This document shows, piece by piece, positions 53,823 to 62,573 of a DNA stretch of 64,000 nt (position 1 is its first letter; every line of letters begins with the position of its first letter). The DNA is from Chitinophagaceae bacterium (lineage in GTDB: Bacteria > Bacteroidota > Bacteroidia > Chitinophagales > Chitinophagaceae): assembly GCA_947446645.1 (NCBI GenBank), contig CANFHA010000011.1:124001-188000 (forward strand), read 5' to 3'. The notes under the pieces were generated by a model. The model was not told where the DNA came from. It ran no database searches and saw only the letters and a list, made by a program, of their open reading frames with translations. The translations under genes were made by a program, and so were the position numbers.

Positions 53823-55361
53823 ATGGATAAGATAGCAGCACTAAAGCAAAAGGCAGAAGCAGCACTGAAGGGTGGGGGAGACAAGCGTATTGCAGACCAA
53901 CACAAAAAAGGTAAACTTACCGCGCGTGAGCGCCTGCAATTGCTACTCGATGAGGGCTCTTTTGAAGAAATAGGAAAATTAGTGACACACCGCAGCCGGG
54001 ACTTCGGGATGGAAAATGAGGTGTACCTGGGCGATGGTGTTGTGACCGGATATGGTACAGTAAACGGCCGTCTTACTTATGTATTCTCCCAGGATTTTAC
54101 TGTGTTTGGCGGTAGTTTGTCTGAGACGCATGCAGAGAAGATAGTGAAGATAATGGACCTGGCCATACAAAACGGTGCACCTGTGATAGGACTCAACGAT
54201 AGTGGTGGCGCACGTATACAGGAAGGCGTGGTGTCGCTGGGTGGTTATGCCGACATTTTTTACCGCAATGTAAAGTCCTCAGGTGTTATCCCCCAACTGT
54301 CTGCTATAATGGGCCCATGTGCCGGTGGTGCGGTATACTCCCCGGCTATTACCGATTTCATATTGATGGTAGAGAATACCTCGTACATGTTTGTTACCGG
54401 CCCCAATGTGGTAAAAACAGTGACGCATGAAAATGTAACCAGTGAGCAGCTGGGCGGTGCACACACGCATGCCTCTAAATCGGGTGTTACGCACTTTGCC
54501 TGTGCCAATGAGCTGGAGTGCATAGAGAATATAAAGAAGCTGCTGAGCTATATGCCGCAGAACTGCGAAGAAGATGCGCCTGTATATGCTTATGAAGCAG
54601 TAGATGAATCGCGCACGGCGCTGAATAATATTATACCGGCCAACCCTAACCAGCCATACGATATCAAGGAAGTAATAGCAGAGGTGGCCGATGCTGATTC
54701 GTTCCTGGAAGTGCATAAGGAGTATGCGGAAAATATAGTGGTGGGCTTTGCCCGAATAGGTGGCCGCAGTATAGGCGTAGTGGCTAACCAGCCCTCTTAT
54801 CTTGCCGGTGTGCTGGATATAAATTCAAGTAAAAAGGGTGCGCGCTTCGTGCGTTTCTGTGATGCGTTCAACATTCCTTTGCTCGTACTCGTTGATGTTC
54901 CCGGATTTTTGCCAGGTACAGACCAGGAGTGGAATGGTATCATCATAAACGGTGCTAAGCTGTTATATGCACTTAGTGAGGCTACTGTGCCTAAAATAAC
55001 CGTTATTACCCGCAAAGCATATGGCGGTGCATATGACGTAATGAACTCAAAGCATATAGGCGCTGACCTTAACTATGCATGGCCTACGGCGGAGATAGCT
55101 GTGATGGGTGCAAAAGGAGCTGCTGAGATCATCTTCAAGAAGGAAATATCATCTGCAGCCGATCCGGATGCAAAGTTGAAGGAAAAGGAAGCTGAGTACA
55201 TAGAGAAGTTTGCAAACCCATACGGCGCGGCAGCAAGAGGTTTTATAGACGAAGTGATCATGCCTGAAGAAACACGCAGCAAACTGATAAAGGGGTTCAA
55301 AATGCTGGAGCACAAAGTGGTAAAGATGCCTAAGCGCAAGCATGGCAATATCCCGTTGTAA
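53823..55361 (+). CDS. pccB: Acyl-CoA carboxylase beta subunit (carboxyltransferase)
   Basis: A 512-residue carboxyltransferase of the propionyl-CoA/methylmalonyl-CoA carboxylase beta family. It transfers CO2 from carboxybiotin to the acyl-CoA. Glycine-rich [13 protein letters not shown] and [16 protein letters not shown] are the acyl-CoA and biotin oxyanion-hole regions, and [11 protein letters not shown] is near the C-terminus. The biotin carrier and biotin carboxylase partners are not in the window. The substrate (propionyl or acetyl) is assigned by family only. Confidence 0.93.
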   Translation: MDKIAALKQKAEAALKGGGDKRIADQHKKGKLTARERLQLLLDEGSFEEIGKLVTHRSRDFGMENEVYLGDGVVTGYGTVNGRLTYVFSQDFTVFGGSLSETHAEKIVKIMDLAIQNGAPVIGLNDSGGARIQEGVVSLGGYADIFYRNVKSSGVIPQLSAIMGPCAGGAVYSPAITDFILMVENTSYMFVTGPNVVKTVTHENVTSEQLGGAHTHASKSGVTHFACANELECIENIKKLLSYMPQNCEEDAPVYAYEAVDESRTALNNIIPANPNQPYDIKEVIAEVADADSFLEVHKEYAENIVVGFARIGGRSIGVVANQPSYLAGVLDINSSKKGARFVRFCDAFNIPLLVLVDVPGFLPGTDQEWNGIIINGAKLLYALSEATVPKITVITRKAYGGAYDVMNSKHIGADLNYAWPTAEIAVMGAKGAAEIIFKKEISSAADPDAKLKEKEAEYIEKFANPYGAAARGFIDEVIMPEETRSKLIKGFKMLEHKVVKMPKRKHGNIPL

Positions 55362-55362
55362 G

Positions 55363-55406
55363 TTGATAAGTGATAGGTTGATAAGTGATAGGTGGTAAGT
55401 GATAAG
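55363..55406. repeat. TTGATAAGTGATAGG tandem repeat
   Basis: Two exact 15-base units (55363-55377, 55378-55392) and a third degenerate unit follow the carboxylase stop by one base. Confidence 0.85.
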
Positions 55407-55457
55407 TCGGAATTGCGGTAGTTTGGGCTCAGTATGTGATGTACGTGCCGTGCGCTG

Positions 55458-55526
55458 CTATGAAACAAGGACTATAGTGACAACGATGATGTATATAAAG
55501 ATGAGCACAAAAAAGGTCTTTTTCAT
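55458..55526 (-). CDS. Possible 22-residue membrane micropeptide
   Basis: ATG at 55524-55526 starts a 22-codon frame ending in TAG: two lysines, then an unbroken run of about 18 hydrophobic residues including FIYIIVVTIVLV. The composition is typical of small single-helix membrane proteins, but a frame this short could arise by chance. It precedes nothing on its strand. Confidence 0.3.
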   Translation of the reverse strand: MKKTFFVLIFIYIIVVTIVLVS

Positions 55527-55593
55527 TTGATAGCGTTTTAGGATCAGAGGATAGTTATTTAACGCAGTTTTTACAAGAATAGTATATGCAGGT

Positions 55594-56769
55594 TCAGGTA
55601 GCCTTTGCCCGTATCGTTAGCAGGCTAAAGTAGACGACAAGTACTATCGTAGCTATACCCGTGCCCAGAAACAGTGCTGTGGAGCCAAACCTGTACCACA
55701 CAAAGCCCGCAAGGCTGCTGGCCAGCAAGGTGCATATACTCTGGAAGCCGGTATAGGTACCGATTGCTGTAGCCGTATCATTTTTACCGGTAATGTTTGA
55801 TATCCAGGCCTTGCTGATGCCATCAGTAGCCGCCGCGTATATACCGTAGAGGAAAAACAGGGCCAGGAACAAATACCGGTTGTTAGTAGCGCCCATACCC
55901 AAATACACTACTGCGAATACCACCAGGCCGGATATAAATACTTTCTTAAGCCCTATTTTATCGCCTAGTTTTCCCAATGGAAAGGAGAATGCCGCATATA
56001 CGAGGTTGTAAAAAATGTATATCCCAATTGCAGCCACATCGCTGGCTCCGTTATCCTTCATTTTCAGTATCAAAAACATATCGGAACTATTGAAGAGGGC
56101 GAACAACAGCATGCCTGTTACCAGTTTTCTATAGGCGGGAGGGCTGCTTTTCCAATATTGTAAAAAGTCAAGGAACCGCGTTTTTATTTTACTTTCTTTC
56201 GGTGTTGTTTCCTTTTCTTTTAGCAGGAAGGTGCATGCTATGGACACGACGCCAGGAATAAACGCCACGTAAAAGAGGGTTCTATATTTGCCCGGATAGA
56301 AATATAGGAACAAAAGCGCTACCGCCGGCCCGATCACCGCGCCAAGTGTATCCATTCCGCGGTGAAAACCGAAGACTTGCCCCTTGGTTGCGGGCGTGGA
56401 TTCGTCAGAGAGCATGGCATCGCGTGCGCCGGTGCGAATACCTTTGCCCAGCCTGTCGAGCGAGCGGGCAGAGAATATCCACAAAGGAAAGGTAAACAAA
56501 GCCATCATAGGCTTTGATAAAGCACTCAGCAAATAACCCAGCTGCACGAATGGAAGCCGCTTCCCGGTATTGTCGGACATTTTACCGAAATACCCCTTAC
56601 TGATGCCTGCAGTGGCTTCTGCAAGGCCTTCAAGTATGCCAATGAACACTATTGAAAAGTTGATGCTCTTCAGGTATATGGGTATCACCGGGTACAGCAT
56701 TTCGCTGGATACATCAGTAAACAGGCTGACCAGCGATAAAAGCCATATGGTGCGGGTTATGATCTTCAA
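55594..56769 (-). CDS. Major facilitator superfamily transporter
   Basis: A 391-residue 12-helix MFS permease. LFTDVSSEMLYPVIPIYL forms helix 1, EATAGISKGYFGKMSDNTGK includes the loop 2/3 motif, and the SLDRLGKGIRTGARDAML segment lies in the first half. The start codon is probably TTG at 56769 because helix 1 begins right after it and no ATG precedes. The substrate cannot be read from sequence. It diverges from the UbiA-like gene. Confidence 0.85.
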   Translation of the reverse strand: MKIITRTIWLLSLVSLFTDVSSEMLYPVIPIYLKSINFSIVFIGILEGLAEATAGISKGYFGKMSDNTGKRLPFVQLGYLLSALSKPMMALFTFPLWIFSARSLDRLGKGIRTGARDAMLSDESTPATKGQVFGFHRGMDTLGAVIGPAVALLFLYFYPGKYRTLFYVAFIPGVVSIACTFLLKEKETTPKESKIKTRFLDFLQYWKSSPPAYRKLVTGMLLFALFNSSDMFLILKMKDNGASDVAAIGIYIFYNLVYAAFSFPLGKLGDKIGLKKVFISGLVVFAVVYLGMGATNNRYLFLALFFLYGIYAAATDGISKAWISNITGKNDTATAIGTYTGFQSICTLLASSLAGFVWYRFGSTALFLGTGIATIVLVVYFSLLTIRAKAT

Positions 56770-56816
56770 TTTGTAATTTTATTGGTACAAAGGTAAAGCC
56801 TGAATCTGCGAAAATC

Positions 56817-56848
56817 TTGTAGTTCCTAAGAATGGGGTGCTATTTTTG
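56817..56848 (+). promoter_or_regulatory. Promoter of the UbiA-like gene
   Basis: TTG (56817-56819) and TATTTTTG (56841-56848) are spaced 21 bases apart, a good -33/-7 pair. The -7 box ends four bases before the GTG start, implying a leaderless transcript. Confidence 0.6.
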
Positions 56849-56852
56849 CAAA

Positions 56853-57686
56853 GTGAAAGCGCTCAGCCGTTTCCTGGACATTGTATTATATGCAAGCCTA
56901 TTCACGGCCTGCTGCGCTATGGGTTTGTGCATGGCCACGGAGCGGCTTATTATAGGACATTCGCCGCCATTTTTCAACAGTCTGCACCTGCTGGTTTTCG
57001 GCAGCACGTTGCTGATCTACAATACGCCACGCATTGTCCGTATACCGAAGGCTGAACTATCGGGAGACAGGCCTGACCCAATATGGTATTACGTGTTTTT
57101 CTTTACAGGCCTGGTAATGGCACTGTTCGCACTTTATAGCCAGCGATGGCAGTTGCAGGTGGCGTCGGTTTTTCTAAGCGTATTTGCATTTGCCTATTTT
57201 TTGCCGGTGCTGCCCTTTAAAACAAGGAAGCGACTACGCGATTTTGGGTGGCTTAAGATTATCGTGCTTGCGGGCGTATGGACAATGGCGACATCATTGC
57301 TCCCTATGCTATACTGGCAAAAGAATATCAGCGATTACCCTTTTGAAATATTGGTCCGTCTTGTGTTTATCTTCACCTTGTGTGTGATATTTGACATTCG
57401 CGATATACGGGTGGATATAAGCAATAACATAAGCACGCTGCCTAATAAGGTAGGACTTAGAAACAGCTACCTGCTGATCAATGTTACACTCGTGCTTTTT
57501 GTGCTACTTAGTATTGCGCAGTATATAAGGTATCCATTGCCCGGGCGGTTAGCGGGCGCTCTGCTTACGGCCATGGCTACGCGTTTCATTGTTACTTATT
57601 TGCGGCGGTACCCAACGGAGCGAGCCTATTTTATTCTGGCAGATGGTGTTATGGTTTTCTATTCGTTTCTACTTCTTTTGGTCTAA
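56853..57686 (+). CDS. UbiA-like membrane protein with one Asp-rich motif
   Basis: About 277 residues and 8-9 membrane helices of the UbiA prenyltransferase superfamily. The second Asp-rich motif DIRDIRVDISNNISTLP is present, but the first (N/DxxxD) is replaced by YNTPRIVRI, so catalysis in the usual Mg-diphosphate manner is doubtful. I start at GTG 56853; an ATG seven codons upstream runs through the promoter box. The function may differ from true prenyltransferases. Confidence 0.72.
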   Translation: MKALSRFLDIVLYASLFTACCAMGLCMATERLIIGHSPPFFNSLHLLVFGSTLLIYNTPRIVRIPKAELSGDRPDPIWYYVFFFTGLVMALFALYSQRWQLQVASVFLSVFAFAYFLPVLPFKTRKRLRDFGWLKIIVLAGVWTMATSLLPMLYWQKNISDYPFEILVRLVFIFTLCVIFDIRDIRVDISNNISTLPNKVGLRNSYLLINVTLVLFVLLSIAQYIRYPLPGRLAGALLTAMATRFIVTYLRRYPTERAYFILADGVMVFYSFLLLLV

Positions 57687-57738
57687 AAATCCTCATTTGG
57701 TTGTGTTCCTACAGACGAACAGACCATCGGCAAAATTA

Positions 57739-58230
57739 TTAGTCTGCGAGCTTATTATCTTCAAAGTCAAAGCGGTTATTCCCGTTGTATGCCTCGAATG
57801 CCACTTTATCGCCGAATGGGCCCAGGTACCGGGCATCGCCAAAGCCCAGAATGGGGATAAAGATGAAACCCAGAAAAATCAATCCAACGGTGAACCCTTC
57901 CGTCTTTCCAAAGCTTTTTGACAGCATGTTATACGCCCATACGAGATACACATAGCCTATAATATTCAGTGCCATTCCGATCAGTTGAGCCCCGCTATTG
58001 GTGGGGGCGGCAATACTTATACCCGCGCTGATAATAAAAGGGACGCATAATGGAAGAATCCACCATGTAGGCTTCCCTATAATTTTTAACAGCACAACCG
58101 CATTATAAAACGGTATAAGGCATTTCCAGCCTTCCTGTCCCGCCTTTTGGAATATTTTCCACGCTCCTGCTATCACAATGACTGTAACAGAGAGTATGAT
58201 AAACCCGAATAGTAATAGTATACCTGCCAT
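57739..58230 (-). CDS. DUF5684 membrane protein
   Basis: A 163-residue membrane protein with about four helices. KIFQKAGQEGWKCLIPFYN, then VLLKIIGKPTWWIL, and IFIPILGFGDARYLGPFGD fit DUF5684. In other Bacteroidota this domain is found alone or fused to signal peptidase I, hinting at an envelope role. It is a single leftward gene that converges with the UbiA-like gene. Confidence 0.8.
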   Translation of the reverse strand: MAGILLLFGFIILSVTVIVIAGAWKIFQKAGQEGWKCLIPFYNAVVLLKIIGKPTWWILPLCVPFIISAGISIAAPTNSGAQLIGMALNIIGYVYLVWAYNMLSKSFGKTEGFTVGLIFLGFIFIPILGFGDARYLGPFGDKVAFEAYNGNNRFDFEDNKLAD

Positions 58231-58292
58231 TATCTACATTTTTTAATTATCACTAAGTAACTGACTTATTTTTATGTATCCTAAAAATCACC

Positions 58293-58322
58293 AAAAAAAA
58301 CGCTGCTCCACTTCGAAGCAGC
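58293..58322 (-). terminator. Terminator after the anchor-V gene
   Basis: GCTGCT (58302-58307) and AGCAGC (58317-58322) form a hairpin whose leftward exit is a run of eight T (58293-58300 as A). It closes the gene at 58352. Confidence 0.85.
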
Positions 58323-58351
58323 ATTTTTATAGCTAAGAGTAGTCCTGCGAC

Positions 58352-59257
58352 TTAGTATTTCACAACCTGTATTGTGTGTTTTTCATTGCCATTGGTGATC
58401 ACAACGTGGTATGTACCTGGTGTCCATTCACTGGTGTTCACATTTGCAGTGCTGCTTGCGTCGTTAACAACCAAGGTTTTAGTAGTCACCATTTTGCCAC
58501 TCATATCAATGGCTATAAGAGAATAATTTCCCGCAGTCAGATTATTCAGCTGAATGTTCAGGCTGTTTTTTACAGGATTAGGGTAAGCGGAAACACTGAT
58601 ATCAGCATGGGTAGCAGCAACTCCTGTTGTAGATGCAGGCCATTCCTGGATGTTGATATGGTTAGTGTTCCATACGTCGGCAGCGTTCTCGTTTCCGTCG
58701 TTGTTTACAAATTGAGCTACCGCCCAAAAAGATATTGTTCCTGAGCCGGCAGCAGGTGCAGTCCATGCGAAACTCTTAGTAAAAGTGTTCCCGGTTTGTG
58801 TGCCAGATTGCTCCATAACGGTGAGTTGAGTAAAGCTACCGGCTACAGTCCTTTGAGTTCCTGCCGGGAGACCCGTTGTTGCCCATGTTCCTGCGTCAGA
58901 TTCTGTTGCTTTTGAAACTGTATCCTTCAGCGCTGTAAGTTGGAAACCATAGTGAGAATTCGCGGTTGCGGTACCATCGCCTGTGACCTTTACAGTATAA
59001 CTGCCGCCTGGTACGTAATGAGTTGTAGGTACCCCCGCCGAGTCAAGCTCTATGCTCACGATAATACTAGTATTGGCGGTGTGAGAATGGCAACCACTTC
59101 CGTCGGAGCAGCCTGTATAATTTACAAAGCTGCCGGTTCCGGCTGTTTCCGCACCAGTGCAATCATATCCGTTTCTCGCTGCACCATTGTGATAGCTGCT
59201 GATTCCTAAAGATACAAAGCCCGCCACCGCAGTAAATAGTAAAATTCTTTTCTTCAT
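58352..59257 (-). CDS. T9SS cargo with choice-of-anchor-V-like domain
   Basis: A 301-residue secreted protein: signal peptide, a short Cys motif YTGCSDGSGCHS, a beta-sandwich domain of the choice-of-anchor V type (FVNNDGNENAADVWNT), and a C-terminal type A sorting domain (SVSAYPNPVKNSLNI, WTPGTYHVVITNGNE). Relatives often have CxxCH here; this copy has C-x5-CH, so heme binding is doubtful. It would be exported by PorU/V and displayed. Three ATGTAGCTAC boxes lie upstream. Confidence 0.83.
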   Translation of the reverse strand: MKKRILLFTAVAGFVSLGISSYHNGAARNGYDCTGAETAGTGSFVNYTGCSDGSGCHSHTANTSIIVSIELDSAGVPTTHYVPGGSYTVKVTGDGTATANSHYGFQLTALKDTVSKATESDAGTWATTGLPAGTQRTVAGSFTQLTVMEQSGTQTGNTFTKSFAWTAPAAGSGTISFWAVAQFVNNDGNENAADVWNTNHINIQEWPASTTGVAATHADISVSAYPNPVKNSLNIQLNNLTAGNYSLIAIDMSGKMVTTKTLVVNDASSTANVNTSEWTPGTYHVVITNGNEKHTIQVVKY

Positions 59258-59289
59258 TTTGTTTTGCTGTTAAATCGTTTTATAAATAA

Positions 59290-59335
59290 ATGTAGCTACG
59301 TTAGATGTAGCTACTTTGATTATAAATGTAGCTAC
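59290..59335. promoter_or_regulatory. Three ATGTAGCTAC boxes
   Basis: ATGTAGCTAC occurs at 59290-59299, 59305-59314 and 59326-59335, with start-to-start spacings of 15 and 21 bases. The inner GTAGCTAC is self-complementary. The boxes lie 33-78 bases upstream of the anchor-V gene, and on the trmB side as well, so they look like a regulatory array. Confidence 0.55.
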
Positions 59336-59468
59336 TTCTATTTAGATAGACAAAACTGTGACAAATAAAAGGGGTGAATTTTCGAAAGGGTGGGGCAGCC
59401 GATCATGGATAAGCAATTTGTGCTCTGCGTCCGGAATATGATATAGGTATCCTCCGGACTGAATTTTG

Positions 59469-59476
59469 TATTTTTG
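59469..59476 (+). promoter_or_regulatory. trmB -7 promoter box
   Basis: TATTTTTG fits TAnnTTTG exactly and ends seven bases before the ATG at 59484, so a leaderless or near-leaderless transcript is predicted. Confidence 0.5.
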
Positions 59477-59483
59477 CTGCTTT

Positions 59484-60191
59484 ATGGGACATAAGAAACT
59501 GATCAAATTCCAGGCGATAGATACGTACAGCAATGTGCTTCAGTACCCGGAAAATATGCAGGGCAACTGGAATACCTTTTTTAAAAACGAAAACCCTATA
59601 ACCCTGGAACTGGCCTGCGGCAAGGGTGAGTATAGTGTGGGCCTGGGCCGTGAGCACAAAGACCACAACTATATAGGGGTAGATATAAAGGGCAACCGGA
59701 TTTACAGAGGTGCGAAAACAGCGCTGACAGAAAATCTGACGAACGTGGCGTTTCTGCGTATTAATATTGGCCAGATCACTAATTATTTTGCGCCGGGTGA
59801 GGTAGATGCCATGTGGATCGTATTCTCTGACCCATTTCTTAAAAAGCCTAAAAACAGGCTCACCCATGCACGTTTCCTGCATGCCTACCAACAAGTACTG
59901 AAGCCGGGTGCCCGTATAAACCTTAAAACAGACTCGATAGAGCTATATGAGTTCACACTGGAGACGATAGCAGAGCAGGGATGTACGATACACGACAATA
60001 TCGCAGATATTTACGGGAAGGGCAAAGCTACAGGACCACTTGCGATACAAACATTCTACGAAAAAATGCACCTTGAGGATGGCCGCACCATTTACTATAT
60101 CTGCTTTTCCCTACCCGAAACAGAGATAGTGCTTACCGGCAGGTTTGATAAGCGTAAAGTGGAGGAAGGGGTGGAAGCTTCGGATCATTAG
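59484..60191 (+). CDS. trmB: tRNA (guanine-N7)-methyltransferase
   Basis: A 235-residue TrmB, methylating G46 of tRNAs with SAM. LELACGKGEYSVGLGREHK is the SAM-binding loop, YIGVDIKGNRIYRGAK and FLRINIGQI the next strands, and WIVFSDPFLKKPKNRL the catalytic PF-D/K motif. I start at ATG 59484. It is 24 bases from the DUF5522 gene, which in turn overlaps an alkyltransferase-like gene. Confidence 0.94.
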   Translation: MGHKKLIKFQAIDTYSNVLQYPENMQGNWNTFFKNENPITLELACGKGEYSVGLGREHKDHNYIGVDIKGNRIYRGAKTALTENLTNVAFLRINIGQITNYFAPGEVDAMWIVFSDPFLKKPKNRLTHARFLHAYQQVLKPGARINLKTDSIELYEFTLETIAEQGCTIHDNIADIYGKGKATGPLAIQTFYEKMHLEDGRTIYYICFSLPETEIVLTGRFDKRKVEEGVEASDH

Positions 60192-60215
60192 GTTTATTCG
60201 CTTTGACTGCTAAAC

Positions 60216-60404
60216 GTGAACGAAGACTATTATATATTGCCCAACGGGCTGCTTGTATTTACGGCTGCCTACCTGCTGAAGCGGGGGTATTGCTGCGGAA
60301 ATGGTTGTTTGCATTGCCCGTATGAATATGAAAAGGTGCCTGAACCTCAAAAAACACGCTTATTAAATAAACGCCTGCACCATGACCCCGGGGAAAACAG
60401 ATAA
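60216..60404 (+). CDS. DUF5522 Cys-rich small protein
   Basis: A 62-residue protein starting at GTG. YYILPNGLLVFTAAYLLKRG and YCCGNGCLHCPYEYE match DUF5522; four cysteines (CC, C, C) could bind zinc or an iron-sulfur cluster. It lies 24 bases after trmB and overlaps the next gene by 23 bases, so it is part of an operon. Function is not known. Confidence 0.82.
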   Translation: MNEDYYILPNGLLVFTAAYLLKRGYCCGNGCLHCPYEYEKVPEPQKTRLLNKRLHHDPGENR

Positions 60405-60732
60405 AGAACATATTTACGATGCGATCTATGATGTGGTAAGATGTGTGCCAAAAGGGCGCGTCACCAGCTATGGGGCTGTAGCCGCGGCCATTGGCGCGGC
60501 ATCGGGAGCGCGGCTTGTGGGGTATGCAATGAACCTGTGCCATGGAGTGCGGCCAAAGGTGCCTGCGCACAGGGTGGTAAACCGTAATGGGCTGCTGACA
60601 GGGAAGCACCATTTTTCTCCTCCAGAAAAAATGCAGCAATTGCTTGAAAAGGAAGGAATAAAGGTAGCGGGTGATAGGGTGGTGAACTTCGATTCTTTGT
60701 TCTGGGATCCGATGAAGGAGATAGAAATATAA
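60382..60732 (+). CDS. Alkyltransferase-like protein (ATL)
   Basis: A 116-residue MGMT-fold protein. In MGMT the reactive site is PCHRV; here it is VPAHRVV with Ala at 62, so it cannot accept alkyl groups. ATL proteins bind O6-alkylguanine in DNA and recruit nucleotide-excision repair. The DNA-binding RVTSYGAVAAAIGA helix and GLLTGKHHF are present. The upstream DUF5522 gene overlaps its start. A sensor of alkylated DNA is the best inference. Confidence 0.87.
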   Translation: MTPGKTDKEHIYDAIYDVVRCVPKGRVTSYGAVAAAIGAASGARLVGYAMNLCHGVRPKVPAHRVVNRNGLLTGKHHFSPPEKMQQLLEKEGIKVAGDRVVNFDSLFWDPMKEIEI

Positions 60733-60822
60733 TTTGGAACAGTTTTTGCAACATACTATATTGCTCCTGTATCAGTCATTTGAGCATAAGAAATCACTAG
60801 ACATTTAAATTTTAAGCGGCGC

Positions 60823-62487
60823 ATGCCGCAATATATGTATCCGGAACGTTTTTTTAACAGTTACAAAATTGCCCTGCCGCTATTAGTTTTTGTTTCGTTT
60901 TTTGTTTCCTGCGAAGATGACCCCAAAGACAAGATCAGTAAGTTGCCCGATACCTACCAAGTGTTTGCAAGGCAACTGCAAACGGTCTTACATCCTGTAG
61001 ATACGAATAATAAGAAATATGCTCGCACACTTGCTGCCGATGTATGGAAGGCCTATGTGGCTGCAGATTTTGCACCAGTTTGGTTTCGCGTAGATTATAC
61101 GCCCAATGAAGCGTCTGACAAACTGGTAGCAGAGCTGGAGGATATACAGATGGATGGTATTGACCCAGAGCGATATAATCTATCTGCTATAAAAAAGATA
61201 AAGCAGAAGCTGGATACTACAAAGCACAATACCCTGAACGATGTTATTGGCTTAGACACCCTACTTACACGCAGCTACCTTGCTGCGGCCAAAGATCTGC
61301 TGATGGGTCAGTTATTGCCCCGTAAGGCCGATTCCCTTTGGTTTCATGTCAATGATTCTGTTTGGGATGCGCCCGCTACGCTGGCTGCAACAAAAGGTGT
61401 TTATCGCACGCTTGACGCTTACAGGAGCGATGTGCCCACTTATGCATTGCTGCGCAATGAGTACCGGAGGTACTACAAATTGGTGGACGATACAGACCTG
61501 AGTAATGCGATAGCTTCCATTAATTACCAGAAGAAGCCGGATAGTGGCATGCTGGAAAACATGAACTACGTGATAAAGGCGGAACTGCCATGGGTGCAGG
61601 CGGTGGAAAATGATACTATTAATGAGGCGAAGCAATTTGTTATGGCGTATCAGCGGTACTGCGGAATCAGTGCCACCGGTAAGCTGGATAGTAATACGGT
61701 GCAGCACATAGCAACCCCGGTACCAGACATACTGAAGAAGCTAAGTGCGAATATGGAGCGCGTGCGCTGGATGCAAAAACAATTTGGCGATCTGTACCTG
61801 GTGGTAGATGTGCCACTTATGGAATTGTTTTTGAGAAGGGGAGGGGCGAACGCTATGCATATGCGGGTAGTGGTAGGTAAGCCTGAAAGGCAGACACCCT
61901 CGTTGTTTGCTACTATGGCCAATATTGTTATTAACCCTAACTGGGGTGTGCCGCCTACTATTCTAAAAAAGGACGTAGTGCCGGGCTTTGAAAAGAACGG
62001 GAAGAAATATCTCGCCAGCAAGGGTCTTAAAGCTTACGACAAGAAGACGGGCCACCTGATAAAGACCTCTGCGCTGAACGTGCATAATATGCGCCAGTAT
62101 GCGTATAAGCAAGCGCCGGGCGATGCCAATTCGCTTGGGTATATAAAGTTCAATCTGCCAAATCCCTGGGATATATACCTGCACGATACGCCTCACCGCG
62201 ACGATTTCGGCAAGCGCGACCGCTTCCTGAGCTCCGGTTGCATACGCGTGCAGAAGCCGCAGGATATGGCGCTGTATATACTTTCAGACCTTGAGAAAAA
62301 GAAGTATACCCAGGAGAAGCTGGACGATATGATACAGACTCACAAAACAAGGTGGGAGATACTCAATACCAAGATACCTGTGCATATTACTTACCTCACG
62401 GCCTTTGAAGATACTACGGGCAAGCATATCCAATTTACAAGAGATATTTATCATCGGGATGAGAAGCTGATCTCGATGCTGAAGTAA
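60823..62487 (+). CDS. L,D-transpeptidase lipoprotein (YcbB-like)
   Basis: A 554-residue lipoprotein (lipobox near VSFFVSC). A long N-terminal part (about 45-330) with a peptidoglycan-binding-like region precedes the YkuD catalytic domain: HDTPHRDDFGKRDRFLSSGC with nucleophile C473 in SSGCIRVQKP. YcbB-type enzymes make 3-3 cross-links in peptidoglycan and can bypass beta-lactams. It converges with a second L,D-transpeptidase-like gene. Confidence 0.9.
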   Translation: MPQYMYPERFFNSYKIALPLLVFVSFFVSCEDDPKDKISKLPDTYQVFARQLQTVLHPVDTNNKKYARTLAADVWKAYVAADFAPVWFRVDYTPNEASDKLVAELEDIQMDGIDPERYNLSAIKKIKQKLDTTKHNTLNDVIGLDTLLTRSYLAAAKDLLMGQLLPRKADSLWFHVNDSVWDAPATLAATKGVYRTLDAYRSDVPTYALLRNEYRRYYKLVDDTDLSNAIASINYQKKPDSGMLENMNYVIKAELPWVQAVENDTINEAKQFVMAYQRYCGISATGKLDSNTVQHIATPVPDILKKLSANMERVRWMQKQFGDLYLVVDVPLMELFLRRGGANAMHMRVVVGKPERQTPSLFATMANIVINPNWGVPPTILKKDVVPGFEKNGKKYLASKGLKAYDKKTGHLIKTSALNVHNMRQYAYKQAPGDANSLGYIKFNLPNPWDIYLHDTPHRDDFGKRDRFLSSGCIRVQKPQDMALYILSDLEKKKYTQEKLDDMIQTHKTRWEILNTKIPVHITYLTAFEDTTGKHIQFTRDIYHRDEKLISMLK

Positions 62488-62573
62488 GGTTTCTTGTGGA
62501 GGTACAGTTTCCCGAGTGGTGTTTATGAGCACAGAAGTAAGGGCAATAAGGGCGATTGGCAGATATTGCCATA

